A DNA stretch of 64,000 bases, from NCBI GenBank assembly GCA_036446035.1, contig JAZFSG010000078.1, positions 22,036 through 86,035 of the forward strand. Direction: 5' to 3'. Positions 37,492 to 45,967 of the stretch are shown here, piece by piece. Below the pieces are notes generated by a model, which made no database searches, was not told where the DNA came from, and worked only from the letters and a program-made list of their open reading frames with translations. The DNA is from CAXMQS01 sp036446035. Its GTDB lineage: Bacteria; Actinomycetota; Acidimicrobiia; Spongiisociales; JAOTWH01. Each line of letters starts with the position of its first letter. Positions within the stretch are counted from its first letter, which is position 1. A program made the position numbers and the translations under genes.

Positions 37492-38673
37492 GTGAAGTCC
37501 TTCGCCGTGATCGCAGTCCTGGCCGGTGTCGTGATCCTGGCGGCCTGCAGCGATACGACTTCGACAACAACGGCGCCGACGACAACTACTACTACTACTA
37601 CCACCACACCGCCACCAGCGCCGGAGCCGGCACGAGCTCCTTTGCCGCCGCCAGTCGATCTCTCAGTCCACATCGTGGCATTAGAGGACGTCTACCTCGA
37701 CACGTTCGGCTCCGGTGCGCTGCCGCTCTCGGAGTCGAACCTGGAGATACGCGAGGCGCTTATCGACGCCATCCCCCCGCTCGACCGCCCTGTCTACGAG
37801 TCGGCGGCAGAAGCGTTTTGGCTCGCCGACGATGACCTCGTCCTCGGATACCTCGGCGACCGGGCATACGCGTACCCGATCCGGATCCTCAACTTCCACG
37901 AGATCGTCAACGATGAGATCGACGGGGTGCCGGTGCTTGTCAGCTATTGCCCACTGTGCCGGAGCGGCGTCGTCTTCGATCGCCGACTCGGCGACCAGGT
38001 GCTGACCTTCGGCAACACCAGCGCCCTCTACGACTCAGATCTAGTGATGTTCGACCGCCAGACGGGGACCTATTGGTGGCAGGTGCCCGGAAGGGGAATC
38101 GTTGGCACACTTAGCGGTGAGGAATTGACCGCACTTCCCTCGGTTACAACTACCTGGGCGGTGTGGAAGACGACCTACCCCGACACCGTTGTCCTGAGCA
38201 GAGAGACTGGATTCACTCGACCCTACGACCGCGACCCGTTCGTGGGCTACGCCGAGAGTCTCGATAGCGGAAGCTTCCCATTCCCAGTGTCCGCCGCAGC
38301 CACCGACGACCGCCTTCGAGCCGCTGAGGTGGTTCTTGGTGTCGCCATCGCCGGCAGCCATCGCGTCTATCCGCTCGGCATCCTCGGCGACGCTGCTTTC
38401 AACGACGAGATCGAGGGAACGCCGCTGGTCATTCTCTCCCGCCTCGCCGGACCGTCCGGGGCTGCCTACTCGGCTGTGATCGGCAACCGCCAGTTGACGT
38501 TCGAGACCCGAGACGGTGAGGTCTTCGACCTAGAGACGGACAGCCGCTGGACCTTCGGTGGACTCGCAGTTGAAGGCGAACTGGCTGGAGAAACGCTGGA
38601 GGCCCTCCCTAGCCGCACGACCTTCTGGTTCGCATACGTGGCCGCCTTCCCCGAGGCGACGATCGGGGGTTGA
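37492..38673 (+). CDS. DUF3179-family lipoprotein, copy 1
   Basis: From the GTG at 37492 the 393-residue product has a lipoprotein signal (VVILAAC) and a low-complexity Thr/Pro linker (about 20-45) made by an ACT/ACC trinucleotide run. The rest is a DUF3179 domain: AYPIRILNFHEIVND, then VSYCPLCRSGVVFDRR with a CPLC pair, DSDLVMFDRQTGTYWWQ, and TTFWFAYVAAFP near the end. The CXXC is a conserved feature of DUF3179, whose function is unknown. A second member lies at 60292-61551. Confidence 0.85.
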   Translation: MKSFAVIAVLAGVVILAACSDTTSTTTAPTTTTTTTTTTPPPAPEPARAPLPPPVDLSVHIVALEDVYLDTFGSGALPLSESNLEIREALIDAIPPLDRPVYESAAEAFWLADDDLVLGYLGDRAYAYPIRILNFHEIVNDEIDGVPVLVSYCPLCRSGVVFDRRLGDQVLTFGNTSALYDSDLVMFDRQTGTYWWQVPGRGIVGTLSGEELTALPSVTTTWAVWKTTYPDTVVLSRETGFTRPYDRDPFVGYAESLDSGSFPFPVSAAATDDRLRAAEVVLGVAIAGSHRVYPLGILGDAAFNDEIEGTPLVILSRLAGPSGAAYSAVIGNRQLTFETRDGEVFDLETDSRWTFGGLAVEGELAGETLEALPSRTTFWFAYVAAFPEATIGG

Positions 38674-38719
38674 TCAAGGAGCCTCGCTCCTCTCGGCGCC
38701 TCTTGCTACTTTGGTTCCG

Positions 38720-39823
38720 ATGTCACGCCGAATCGACAGGCTCCGCCCTGTTCTCCTGCTTCGGGGCCTGCGGGCAAGACGGGAACAGCCCGATCTCGCC
38801 GGGCTTGCCGCCGAGACCGACCCTCAGGCCTTCGTGTGGCAGATCCTGCCCCACGCCGCCCGCAGTTTCGCCACCAGCATCGTTGTGCTGCCGAAGGCAC
38901 ACGCTCTGGCAGCTGCTGTCGCCTACCTGTACTGCCGCATGCTCGACACATACGAGGACCTGCTTCCCTCCAAGACGGCGAGACCGGAGGCGCTCCGTCT
39001 TTTCGCTCGCCGCTTCGAGCTCGATCCCATTCCAGCCGCCTCCCCGATAGATGACACTTTGGCGCGAGACGAAAGGGATCTGCTTGGCTTGCTCCTCGTG
39101 AATCGTTGCCACCTCGTCGACGAGGTACTGGACACACTTCCCGTTGCTACCAGGGAGTCCATCGCTCGGCTGGTCTCTTCCATGGCCGAGGGCATGGCGC
39201 AGTCTGTTGACACCTTCGAGCGCCAGGGCGGTGTGCTGATCGATGCCGAGCAGGTCGCTCAGTACAGCCATCACGTCATCGGCAACCCAGCCCTCTTCGT
39301 TCTGACGCTCCTGAGTGAGGGGACGCCCACCCCCGCTCAGGAAGGGGATGCGCTGATGGTGAGCGAGATGATCCAACTGGCCAACATCACTCGGGACATC
39401 GAGAAGGATCTCCACCGGGGCGTCGGCTACCACCACACTCTCAAGCCGTTTCTCAACGCCACCGGCGACGCCACCCAGCGACGAGAGGTGGTCCGACGAG
39501 TGCGGGAGGAGTACCTCGGCCACGCCCTGGCGGCTGTTCCCGCCTACCGGCGCCTCTTCGATGGGTCGTCGGCACGTTTGACTCCCGGGACGAGAATGGC
39601 GGCAGTTCTGATGATGCTGCACACCGACCAGCACTATCAGCGATGCGCCGTCATGACAGGCCATGAGACGTGGGGCCGGCGGCGCGGCAAGGTGCGCACG
39701 ACGGCAGCCGCCCTGCCCGCCCTCCTGTCTGTGGCCGGGGCGCGCCGGACGCTGTTGAGAATCGAGAACGACTTCCTCGAGGCCGCAGCAAGACAGCGGG
39801 CACGAGCCGGGGCCGCTACCTAG
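38720..39823 (+). CDS. Squalene/phytoene synthase family protein
   Basis: The 367-residue product has the head-to-head prenyl synthase features: RSFATSIVVLP, the first aspartate-rich motif CRMLDTYED and the second, ANITRDIEKD, plus VGNP-like HHVIGNP. It should join two prenyl diphosphates at the membrane, giving squalene or phytoene. No cyclase or desaturase gene is visible in the window, so the product is unknown. A TACTTT box lies 7 nt before the ATG and there is no Shine-Dalgarno site. Its stop overlaps that of the convergent permease gene. Confidence 0.85.
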   Translation: MSRRIDRLRPVLLLRGLRARREQPDLAGLAAETDPQAFVWQILPHAARSFATSIVVLPKAHALAAAVAYLYCRMLDTYEDLLPSKTARPEALRLFARRFELDPIPAASPIDDTLARDERDLLGLLLVNRCHLVDEVLDTLPVATRESIARLVSSMAEGMAQSVDTFERQGGVLIDAEQVAQYSHHVIGNPALFVLTLLSEGTPTPAQEGDALMVSEMIQLANITRDIEKDLHRGVGYHHTLKPFLNATGDATQRREVVRRVREEYLGHALAAVPAYRRLFDGSSARLTPGTRMAAVLMMLHTDQHYQRCAVMTGHETWGRRRGKVRTTAAALPALLSVAGARRTLLRIENDFLEAAARQRARAGAAT

Positions 39824-41988
39824 CGCAACAGGCGCTCCAGTATCCGTCCGGCGAGGGACGGCCGCCTGCCGAGCTCGTGAGTCCTCACCAGTAGCAATGG
39901 GGCGTCGACACGATCACGGATGCTGTCTGCGAGGTCGGTAAGGAACCGGAATCGCGAACGGAGGGCTCCCATGATCACGAGATCGGCGCCACGCGACCGT
40001 TGCGCCAGTTCAGCAACGAGTGCGTCGCTCTGAGCGATCTCACCAACGGTGGGGACCCCGACCACGGCACCGAGTTCCTCGTGGTAGGACCGCAGGGAGT
40101 GCACCTGGCGGCCGCTGGCATTGGCCGAGAGGACGTGCACTAGTCGAATCGTTGCGTCTTCGGCGGCCGAGATGCGGCCCGCGATGTTGATCTTGATCGG
40201 ATCGAGAGGTCCACCGGAACCAAGCACCACAACGTCGTCGATGTCACCGAGATACCGGCCGCCCAGGAAGGCGAAATCGCAGAGCACCCTGTCACCGAGC
40301 CATTCCATGTCTCCCGAGAAACTACGCTCCTCCGCGCCCAAATCGGTTAGCACCAGATCAACGGCGTTGTCTGTGACAGTTGCCTCCAGCTCGGCCCGGC
40401 GATGCCGACCGGCTATCCGAACGACCGAGATGTCAAGGCCCTCGCGAGTGGCTAACGCGGCGAGGCTCCGCTCAGGCTCGCGGTCTTCATCACCGCCTGC
40501 CGAGCGGGACACAACAGCGAACTGGATGGACGCCTGCTGTGCGGCAACGGTTGATGCCGCGCGCAACAGGTCACTCAGTCTCCGCTCGTTGGTGTTGGGT
40601 CGGACCGGAATCAGAATGCGACGCTTGCCTGGGCCAGACAGCTCGTCACGTGACTCCAGCACCAGTCGTTTCATGGCCCTCACCCTGAGGGCATCCGACC
40701 AAGCGCTTTCGGGGTTGGTCCGGGAGCGAGCGAAGACGCGGTACCAGCCAACGCCAGCGACAACGATCAGCACTGCGCCGACGATGGGCACGACGCCCAT
40801 CTGGCTCAGAAAGATGAGCGGGGCGACGATCCCAACAATCTGTATCCACGGATAGAGAGGGCTCTTGAAAGCTGGGCGATACCAGTCGAGCCGGCTCTCT
40901 CTGAAAGCGATCAGAGCCACATTCTCCATGGCGAAGACGAGAAGCAGAAAGGCCGACGCCAGTTTCGCCAGCTCGAGGATCGGGAAGACGATGATCAGGA
41001 CAAGAAGCACGCTGCCGGTAAGCACCACCGAGGCGACCGGAGTTCCGCGCGGCCCGATGCGGCCGAGAGCGCTGGGGGCCAGTGCATTGCGCGCCATCGC
41101 CATCGGGTACCGCGATGACGCCAGGATTCCCGCGTTGGCCATCGAGAGGAGGGCAAGCACGGCGACAATGCTGATGGCGAACTCGGCACCGTTGCCGGCG
41201 ACGGCTTTTGTGGCAAGGGCGACCGGCGTCGCGCTCTTGTCGAGATCGCTGGCTGGAGTGACCCCAACGATCACGAAGGCGATCGCCGGGTAGAGGAACA
41301 GCATGATCATGATGCTGGTGAGGATTCCCCGGGGAATGTTGCGAGCGGGTCGGCGGACCTCTTCGGCAATGCTGGCGATATTGGTGACTCCGGCGTAGGA
41401 AACGAACACGATCCCCGTCGCCGCCAAGAGCCCGCCATAGCCCTTTGGCAGGAAGGGTTCGAAACGGTCGGTGTCGATGTCGCCGACACCAACGAACACG
41501 AAGATGGCAAGCGCGATGAGGACAGCGGACACGATCACCGTCTGGAAACGCCCCGAGTGACGGACGCCGTACACGTTCACAACTATGAGGGCCGCACCAA
41601 GCCCAAGCGCGATCATCTTCACCGGGGCACCCTCGAAACCGAGCTTGAGGTATTCGCTTAGCCCCTCAAGCGCGAACGCCGACTTGAAGACGAGAGAGAA
41701 CCACACGCCGAAGCCGGCGATCGTTCCCAGCAACGGGCCCATGGCCCTGTCGATGTAGAGGTAGGTGCCGCCGGCGTGCGGCATCGCGGTGGCCATTTCC
41801 GACTTGCTCAAGGCGGCCGGCAGGACGATGAGCCCGGCGAGGGCATAAGCCACAACGATTGCCGGGCCGGCAACGGAGGCGGCCAATCCGGGGAGGACGA
41901 AGATGCCGCTTCCCACCATCGCACCGATGCTGATGGTGAGTACGGCGTATAACCCGAGGTCGCGCTTCAGATCCAGAGGCGGCTCCAA
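39820..41988 (-). CDS. APC-family amino acid permease fused to UspA-like tandem domain
   Basis: The 722-residue protein has a 12-helix amino acid/polyamine/cation permease region (about 1-430, with GAMVGSGIFVLPG in helix 1 and PHAGGTYLYIDRAMGP) and a cytoplasmic C-terminal region (about 450-720) that reads as two universal-stress-protein-like domains (RRILIPVRPNTNERRL, then ADLVIMGALRSRFRFLTD). Similar fusions are known in archaea and actinobacteria, where the domain may gate transport by nucleotide binding. The start is a TTG with no clear Shine-Dalgarno site. The substrate is unknown. Confidence 0.85.
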   Translation of the reverse strand: MEPPLDLKRDLGLYAVLTISIGAMVGSGIFVLPGLAASVAGPAIVVAYALAGLIVLPAALSKSEMATAMPHAGGTYLYIDRAMGPLLGTIAGFGVWFSLVFKSAFALEGLSEYLKLGFEGAPVKMIALGLGAALIVVNVYGVRHSGRFQTVIVSAVLIALAIFVFVGVGDIDTDRFEPFLPKGYGGLLAATGIVFVSYAGVTNIASIAEEVRRPARNIPRGILTSIMIMLFLYPAIAFVIVGVTPASDLDKSATPVALATKAVAGNGAEFAISIVAVLALLSMANAGILASSRYPMAMARNALAPSALGRIGPRGTPVASVVLTGSVLLVLIIVFPILELAKLASAFLLLVFAMENVALIAFRESRLDWYRPAFKSPLYPWIQIVGIVAPLIFLSQMGVVPIVGAVLIVVAGVGWYRVFARSRTNPESAWSDALRVRAMKRLVLESRDELSGPGKRRILIPVRPNTNERRLSDLLRAASTVAAQQASIQFAVVSRSAGGDEDREPERSLAALATREGLDISVVRIAGRHRRAELEATVTDNAVDLVLTDLGAEERSFSGDMEWLGDRVLCDFAFLGGRYLGDIDDVVVLGSGGPLDPIKINIAGRISAAEDATIRLVHVLSANASGRQVHSLRSYHEELGAVVGVPTVGEIAQSDALVAELAQRSRGADLVIMGALRSRFRFLTDLADSIRDRVDAPLLLVRTHELGRRPSLAGRILERLLR

Positions 41989-42045
41989 ATGGAGGATGTG
42001 ATTGAAGGAGCCTAGAGGGGTGGCGCCTACGACACGGGTAGCGGC

Positions 42046-42543
42046 CTAGAAGTCGAAGGGGAACCCATGGACCTCAACGCCTTCCTTCCAGGTCGGCTGG
42101 TTCTCTCTCAGATCCATGAACATGTCGATGTGTCCAAGGATGTTGAACCCGGCTCGATGGAAGGCCCGGATGGCATCAACATTGCGAGCCACCGGCCGAA
42201 TTGTGAGATGAGCAACACCTCTCGCCAGCGCCTCCCGGCGCAACTCCTCGAGCAACCTGGCACCGACACCGCGAGAACGGTGCTGCTCTGTGACAACGAT
42301 GGGCTCAACCTCTGCCTCGCCGCCGTCAAGCAGCAACCCGGCCATGCCAACCACTTGCCCATCCACCTCGGCGAGCCAGATTCCTGCCAGGCGAGAGTCG
42401 GCCAGAAGGGAATCGAAATCAGCCGCCGGGTCGGAGCCGCCAATAGACGGCGACTCGTAGATGAGGCGGTGGCGCTCCGTGAGTTCCACCCACAGGGCAC
42501 GGCACACCGCTTCGTCCGCTGGTCCGAACATCCGAATCGGCAC
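42046..42543 (-). CDS. GNAT-family acetyltransferase
   Basis: The 165-residue protein has the GNAT core with an acetyl-CoA loop VTEQHRSRGVGARLLEEL (about residues 84-101), preceded by a long beta region and followed by AIRAFHRAGFN. It probably acetylates a small molecule or a protein N-terminus; the substrate is not readable. It stands alone between the permease and a small membrane protein gene. Confidence 0.8.
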   Translation of the reverse strand: MPIRMFGPADEAVCRALWVELTERHRLIYESPSIGGSDPAADFDSLLADSRLAGIWLAEVDGQVVGMAGLLLDGGEAEVEPIVVTEQHRSRGVGARLLEELRREALARGVAHLTIRPVARNVDAIRAFHRAGFNILGHIDMFMDLRENQPTWKEGVEVHGFPFDF

Positions 42544-42607
42544 GCCACGAAGGTAGCGGGCAATACAGCGGTGAATGGTGCCGCGGCAACCGCTGTGACG
42601 GGCCCGT

Positions 42608-43021
42608 CTAGCCGGCTACGACGCGGACTTCGCTCTGAGTTACCGGCTCGCTGACGGAAGTGGCAACGGCCTGTGACTGCTGCTTGACCTGCAAGAGAAG
42701 GGCGATGTATGCCGCTAGAACGGCGTCAACGATGAGGCTGGTGGAAAGCCATACCCAGCTACCCGTGTACAGCGCCATGCCCAGGGTGGCGACGGCAAGT
42801 ATGCCGAGACCGATGAGGATCTGTCGGCGCCGTGCCTTGGCTCGTGAACGGCCCGCCTGCGCTTCGGCATTCACGGCTCGCACCGCTGCCAATTTGGCTG
42901 TCGATCGGGCAAAATTCTCCGTCGTGTTGATCGGCGCCTCACGTCGCGATGTCACGAGCGACGGTATGAGGAGTGCCGCCCAAACACCTGCCAGCAAGAT
43001 GAAAAGGACGATTTCTATGAT
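42608..43021 (-). CDS. Small membrane protein, possibly with an ATC start
   Basis: The product has an N-terminal hydrophobic helix (IVLFILLAGVWAALLIPSLV), a basic cytoplasmic linker (SRAKARRRQ), and two further helices (about 75-120). I do not know its family. A GGAGG site lies 4 nt before ATC at 43021, right before the first helix. The only ordinary in-frame start is a TTG 60 bases upstream at 43081 with no Shine-Dalgarno site, which would add a non-hydrophobic leader. ATA at 43018 is a further alternative. The chosen length is 137 residues. Confidence 0.6.
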   Translation of the reverse strand: MIEIVLFILLAGVWAALLIPSLVTSRREAPINTTENFARSTAKLAAVRAVNAEAQAGRSRAKARRRQILIGLGILAVATLGMALYTGSWVWLSTSLIVDAVLAAYIALLLQVKQQSQAVATSVSEPVTQSEVRVVAG

Positions 43022-43114
43022 TCTGCCTCCGCTTGTTGGCGAGGGTATGCCCCTTGACGCGCGCCTACAAGTATTCAGCAAGCGCGAAAAGCGACACTGA
43101 GTCGCGAATTCAAT

Positions 43115-43303
43115 CTAACTGTGCCTCGGAACCTCCGCCACTCTCACTCGGTGGTTACTGGCTACGAACCAGCCAGCACCGGCCGTCGCCACCGCCATGC
43201 CCGCTTCCGGACCCCAAGCAACAGCAGCAAGGAACGCCGCGACGCTGAGCCAAGGAACCACGTATCCGCCGCTGACGACCGGGGTTTCGAGCTCTTGCCC
43301 CAA
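43115..43303 (-). CDS. Possible small membrane ORF
   Basis: This 62-residue frame downstream of plsY has a hydrophobic stretch (YVVPWLSVAAFLAAVAWG, then a second). Its start would be a TTG without a Shine-Dalgarno site. It could be real or chance in GC-rich DNA. Nothing else is visible in the 296-bp gap between 43022 and 43317. Confidence 0.25.
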   Translation of the reverse strand: MGQELETPVVSGGYVVPWLSVAAFLAAVAWGPEAGMAVATAGAGWFVASNHRVRVAEVPRHS

Positions 43304-43317
43304 GGAACGCCGTTGGC

Positions 43318-43896
43318 TCAGCCGACCCGGCGTTCCTTCCCCATCGCCAGTCGCCTGATGTTCTCGTGATGTCGGGCCAGGACAAGGAGAGCGATCGCCG
43401 CTGCCAGCACGAGGGACCACCCGCGTTCGCCCGCGATCGCCAGGGCCGGGACCCAGGCGACTGCAAGGATCAGAGAGCCCGCTGACGCCACCTTGGTGAC
43501 CGCCAGCTGAGTGCCCCATAAGACCAGCGACCCAATCCCAACCCACGGGGACGTGACGAGAAATACCCCGATGGCCGTCGCCACACCCTTGCCGCCACCC
43601 AGGGGCCGCCACACCGGAAAACAGTGGCCGAGGACCGCAGCCAGCCCGGCGGCGTAGGCGACGGTGTCGGCGTCACCGAGCCACAGCCCAACGGCCGCCG
43701 CCAACGATCCCTTGGCGATGTCGCCGAGGACGGTGAGCAGAGCACGCTGCTTGCCGACGGTGCGGGCGACGTTGGCCGTGCCCGGATTGCCGCTTCCTAC
43801 GGAGTAGATGTCGACACCGGCGAACCTGGGGACGATCACGCCGAACAGCGCACTTCCCAGCAGGTATCCGACGACGACGGCTGCGAATGTTCCCAC
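43318..43896 (-). CDS. plsY: Glycerol-3-phosphate acyltransferase PlsY
   Basis: PlsY acylates glycerol-3-phosphate from acyl-phosphate at the membrane, the first step of phospholipid synthesis. The 192-residue product has the family motifs SVGSGNPGTANVARTVG, LGHCFPVW then GGGKGVAT, and a C-terminal RHHENIRRL, spread over about five helices. The GTG at 43896 is chosen because TAAGAT lies 10 nt upstream, a pattern shared by other genes here without a Shine-Dalgarno site. It is divergent from the split-barrel gene at 43945. Confidence 0.93.
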   Translation of the reverse strand: MGTFAAVVVGYLLGSALFGVIVPRFAGVDIYSVGSGNPGTANVARTVGKQRALLTVLGDIAKGSLAAAVGLWLGDADTVAYAAGLAAVLGHCFPVWRPLGGGKGVATAIGVFLVTSPWVGIGSLVLWGTQLAVTKVASAGSLILAVAWVPALAIAGERGWSLVLAAAIALLVLARHHENIRRLAMGKERRVG

Positions 43897-43944
43897 TAAG
43901 TCGCGAATCTTAGGTTGTACGCTCCAGCCGCGACGAGGAGGTAG

Positions 43945-44598
43945 ATGGGCACCGAGTTTCCCCAGACCGACCGCACGGCCTTCGGGCGACTGCCGGAGCG
44001 CGGCTCGCACGATGTCGACGCGGCCTACGCAATCTTGGACGAAGCCCTCTTCTGTCACGTCGGCTTCGTGTTCGACGGCAAGCCTGCCGTCATTCCCACC
44101 ATCCACGCCAGGGACGGCGACCGCTTGGTGCTGCATGGTTCGGTGGCATCTCGCATGCTGCGCACCCTCAAACAGGGCGTTGAAGTTTGCGTTGTGGTGA
44201 CGATCCTGGACGCGCTGGTCATGGCACGGTCGGCCTTCCATCACTCCATGAACTACCGATCAGTGGTTGTTTACGGCCAGGCCCGCCTTGTTGAAGACCT
44301 CGAGGACAAGCTCGCAGCGATGGCGGCGGTAACCGAGCATGTCGCGCCGGGACGCTGGTCCGATGCTCGCCAGCCCAACCGCAAGGAGATACAGGCGACC
44401 ATGATCATCGAGGTCCCGCTCGCCGAGGCTTCTGTGAAGATGAGGAGCGGTCCCCCTGAAGACGACGCCGAGGACATGGAGCTCGATGTCTGGGCCGGCC
44501 TCATCCCGGTGTCGACCGAGTTCGGAACGCCCATCGCCGCGCCCGACCTCATGGAATCGGTCGACCTCCCCGATTACCTCAGGGACTACACCCGCTAA
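43945..44598 (+). CDS. Pyridoxamine-5'-phosphate-oxidase-like split-barrel flavoprotein
   Basis: The 217-residue product has a split-barrel fold: AYAILDEALFCHVGFVFDGKPAV is the usual N-terminal strand set, then HGSVASRMLR and the YRSVVVYGQARLVED strand. It resembles the NimA/FMN-binding branch of the PPOX family. The cofactor could be FMN or F420; the substrate is unknown. GAGGAGG lies 3 nt before the ATG. Confidence 0.8.
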   Translation: MGTEFPQTDRTAFGRLPERGSHDVDAAYAILDEALFCHVGFVFDGKPAVIPTIHARDGDRLVLHGSVASRMLRTLKQGVEVCVVVTILDALVMARSAFHHSMNYRSVVVYGQARLVEDLEDKLAAMAAVTEHVAPGRWSDARQPNRKEIQATMIIEVPLAEASVKMRSGPPEDDAEDMELDVWAGLIPVSTEFGTPIAAPDLMESVDLPDYLRDYTR

Positions 44599-44641
44599 CA
44601 GGTCTCTTCACCTGGCTCCCGGCATCGCTTACGTTGCGGCG

Positions 44642-45157
44642 GTGTACTGGCTCGGCTCCCCCGCCTATCTGCGCTGGCTGGCGGCCGGGCTGATCGTCGC
44701 CGGTGCCCTCTTCCTGGAGTTCCGACCAACTCACATGGTCGACCACCCATTCGCCTCCGAGTCGATAGCCCGCGGCGACCCGCTTTCACCCGTCGTATGG
44801 CGCCGCGTACCGAATGGCCTCTTCCCCGCGCCCGACCTCGACGGATCGGTCGCTGCCGTCGATGTTGGCGAAGGAGAGCCGCTTCTCCCCTCTCATGTCT
44901 CGGATGCCGGCTATGTATCGCCCGACTGGTGGTCGATCCCTGTCGCCATGCCCTTCGGTGCCCCGGTCGGCACATCCGTTCAGCTCGTCGACAGCGCGAC
45001 CGGTCAGCTGATCGAGGGCGTCATCGTTGCCGAGCCTCCAGACGACCCATTCGCCATCGAGCCGGCGGCACTCGTGGCGGTTCCCCCGGAATCGGCGGCG
45101 GCGTTCGCCGTGGCTGCGGCGACGGGGCAGGTGACGGTGCTCATCGCCAGCCGCTGA
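44642..45157 (+). CDS. SAF-domain membrane-anchored protein
   Basis: The start at GTG 44642 follows TACGTT with a 6-nt gap. The 171-residue product has one N-terminal helix (AYLRWLAAGLIVAGALFLEF) and a SAF domain (about 45-100; ARGDPLSPVVWRRVPNG and DVGEGEPLLPSHVSD), as in flagella basal-body P-ring chaperone or pilus CpaB proteins. The C-terminal part (about 115-170) looks like a small beta domain. It may be a pilus or Flp assembly remnant; no other pilus genes are visible. Confidence 0.65.
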   Translation: MYWLGSPAYLRWLAAGLIVAGALFLEFRPTHMVDHPFASESIARGDPLSPVVWRRVPNGLFPAPDLDGSVAAVDVGEGEPLLPSHVSDAGYVSPDWWSIPVAMPFGAPVGTSVQLVDSATGQLIEGVIVAEPPDDPFAIEPAALVAVPPESAAAFAVAAATGQVTVLIASR

Positions 45158-45181
45158 GGGGTGCCTTTGTAGGCTGCTGCC

Positions 45182-45949
45182 GTGTGGACAGCCGCTTTGT
45201 GGGGCCTGGTGCAGGGCCTTACCGAATTCCTACCGATCTCATCCAGTGGTCATCTCGTGCTGATCCCTGCCCTTTTGGAGATCGAGCCACCCGGCCTGGC
45301 AACAACTGCGGTACTGCACCTGGGAACGCTGGCTGCGGTGCTGTGGTACTTCCGGACCGATCTCGCTTGGCTGGCACGATTTCGTACTGACGCCACCGCT
45401 GCCCGGATGGTTCGGCTGTTGGCATTGGCGACGCTGCCGGCCCTCGTCGCCGGACTCCTCCTGAGATCGACACTGGAGGACCTCAATGACAGGCCAAGGT
45501 CGGTGGCGGTGGCCCTGCTGGTGACCGGGGTAGTCCTCGGCGCCTCGGAGGTGTTCCGCCGCAGCCTTCTCGAGAGGTCGGCGGAGGACGTCGACGCCAC
45601 CGACGCTGCCGTCATCGGCTTGGCACAGGCCACGGCACTCGTGCCAGGCATCTCGCGCTCGGGTATGACGATCGTCGCCGGACTCGGCCGTTCTTTGAGG
45701 CCCGAACAGGCAGCCCGCTTCGCCTTCCTTCTCGGTATCCCCATAATCGCCATCAGCGGTGCCGCCCAGGCCGTCGAGTTGGCCGGGGAGGGTGGTCTCA
45801 CGGGGTCGGTGTGGATCGGTGTGGCCGTGGCTGCCGTCGCCGGCTACGGCGCGATCGCCATTCTGCTGCGGCTACTGCGGCGGACCGGGCTCGCCGTGTT
45901 CAGCGCCTACTGCCTGGCCTTTGGCACCTGGTCGCTGTTGGTTCTGTAG
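45182..45949 (+). CDS. uppP: Undecaprenyl-diphosphatase UppP
   Basis: UppP recycles the lipid carrier of peptidoglycan synthesis. The 255-residue membrane protein has the two signatures GLTEFLPISSSGHLVLIP near the N-terminus and LVPGISRSGMTIVAGL near residue 155. It starts with GTG, with TAGGCT 6 nt upstream and no Shine-Dalgarno site. Length is slightly below the usual 270. Confidence 0.95.
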   Translation: MWTAALWGLVQGLTEFLPISSSGHLVLIPALLEIEPPGLATTAVLHLGTLAAVLWYFRTDLAWLARFRTDATAARMVRLLALATLPALVAGLLLRSTLEDLNDRPRSVAVALLVTGVVLGASEVFRRSLLERSAEDVDATDAAVIGLAQATALVPGISRSGMTIVAGLGRSLRPEQAARFAFLLGIPIIAISGAAQAVELAGEGGLTGSVWIGVAVAAVAGYGAIAILLRLLRRTGLAVFSAYCLAFGTWSLLVL

Positions 45950-45967
45950 CTGAATCGCGGTGGCCCT

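Noticed and set aside
37560..37620. ACT/ACC trinucleotide run
   Set aside because: It encodes the Thr/Pro linker of the lipoprotein and is not a CRISPR or satellite array.
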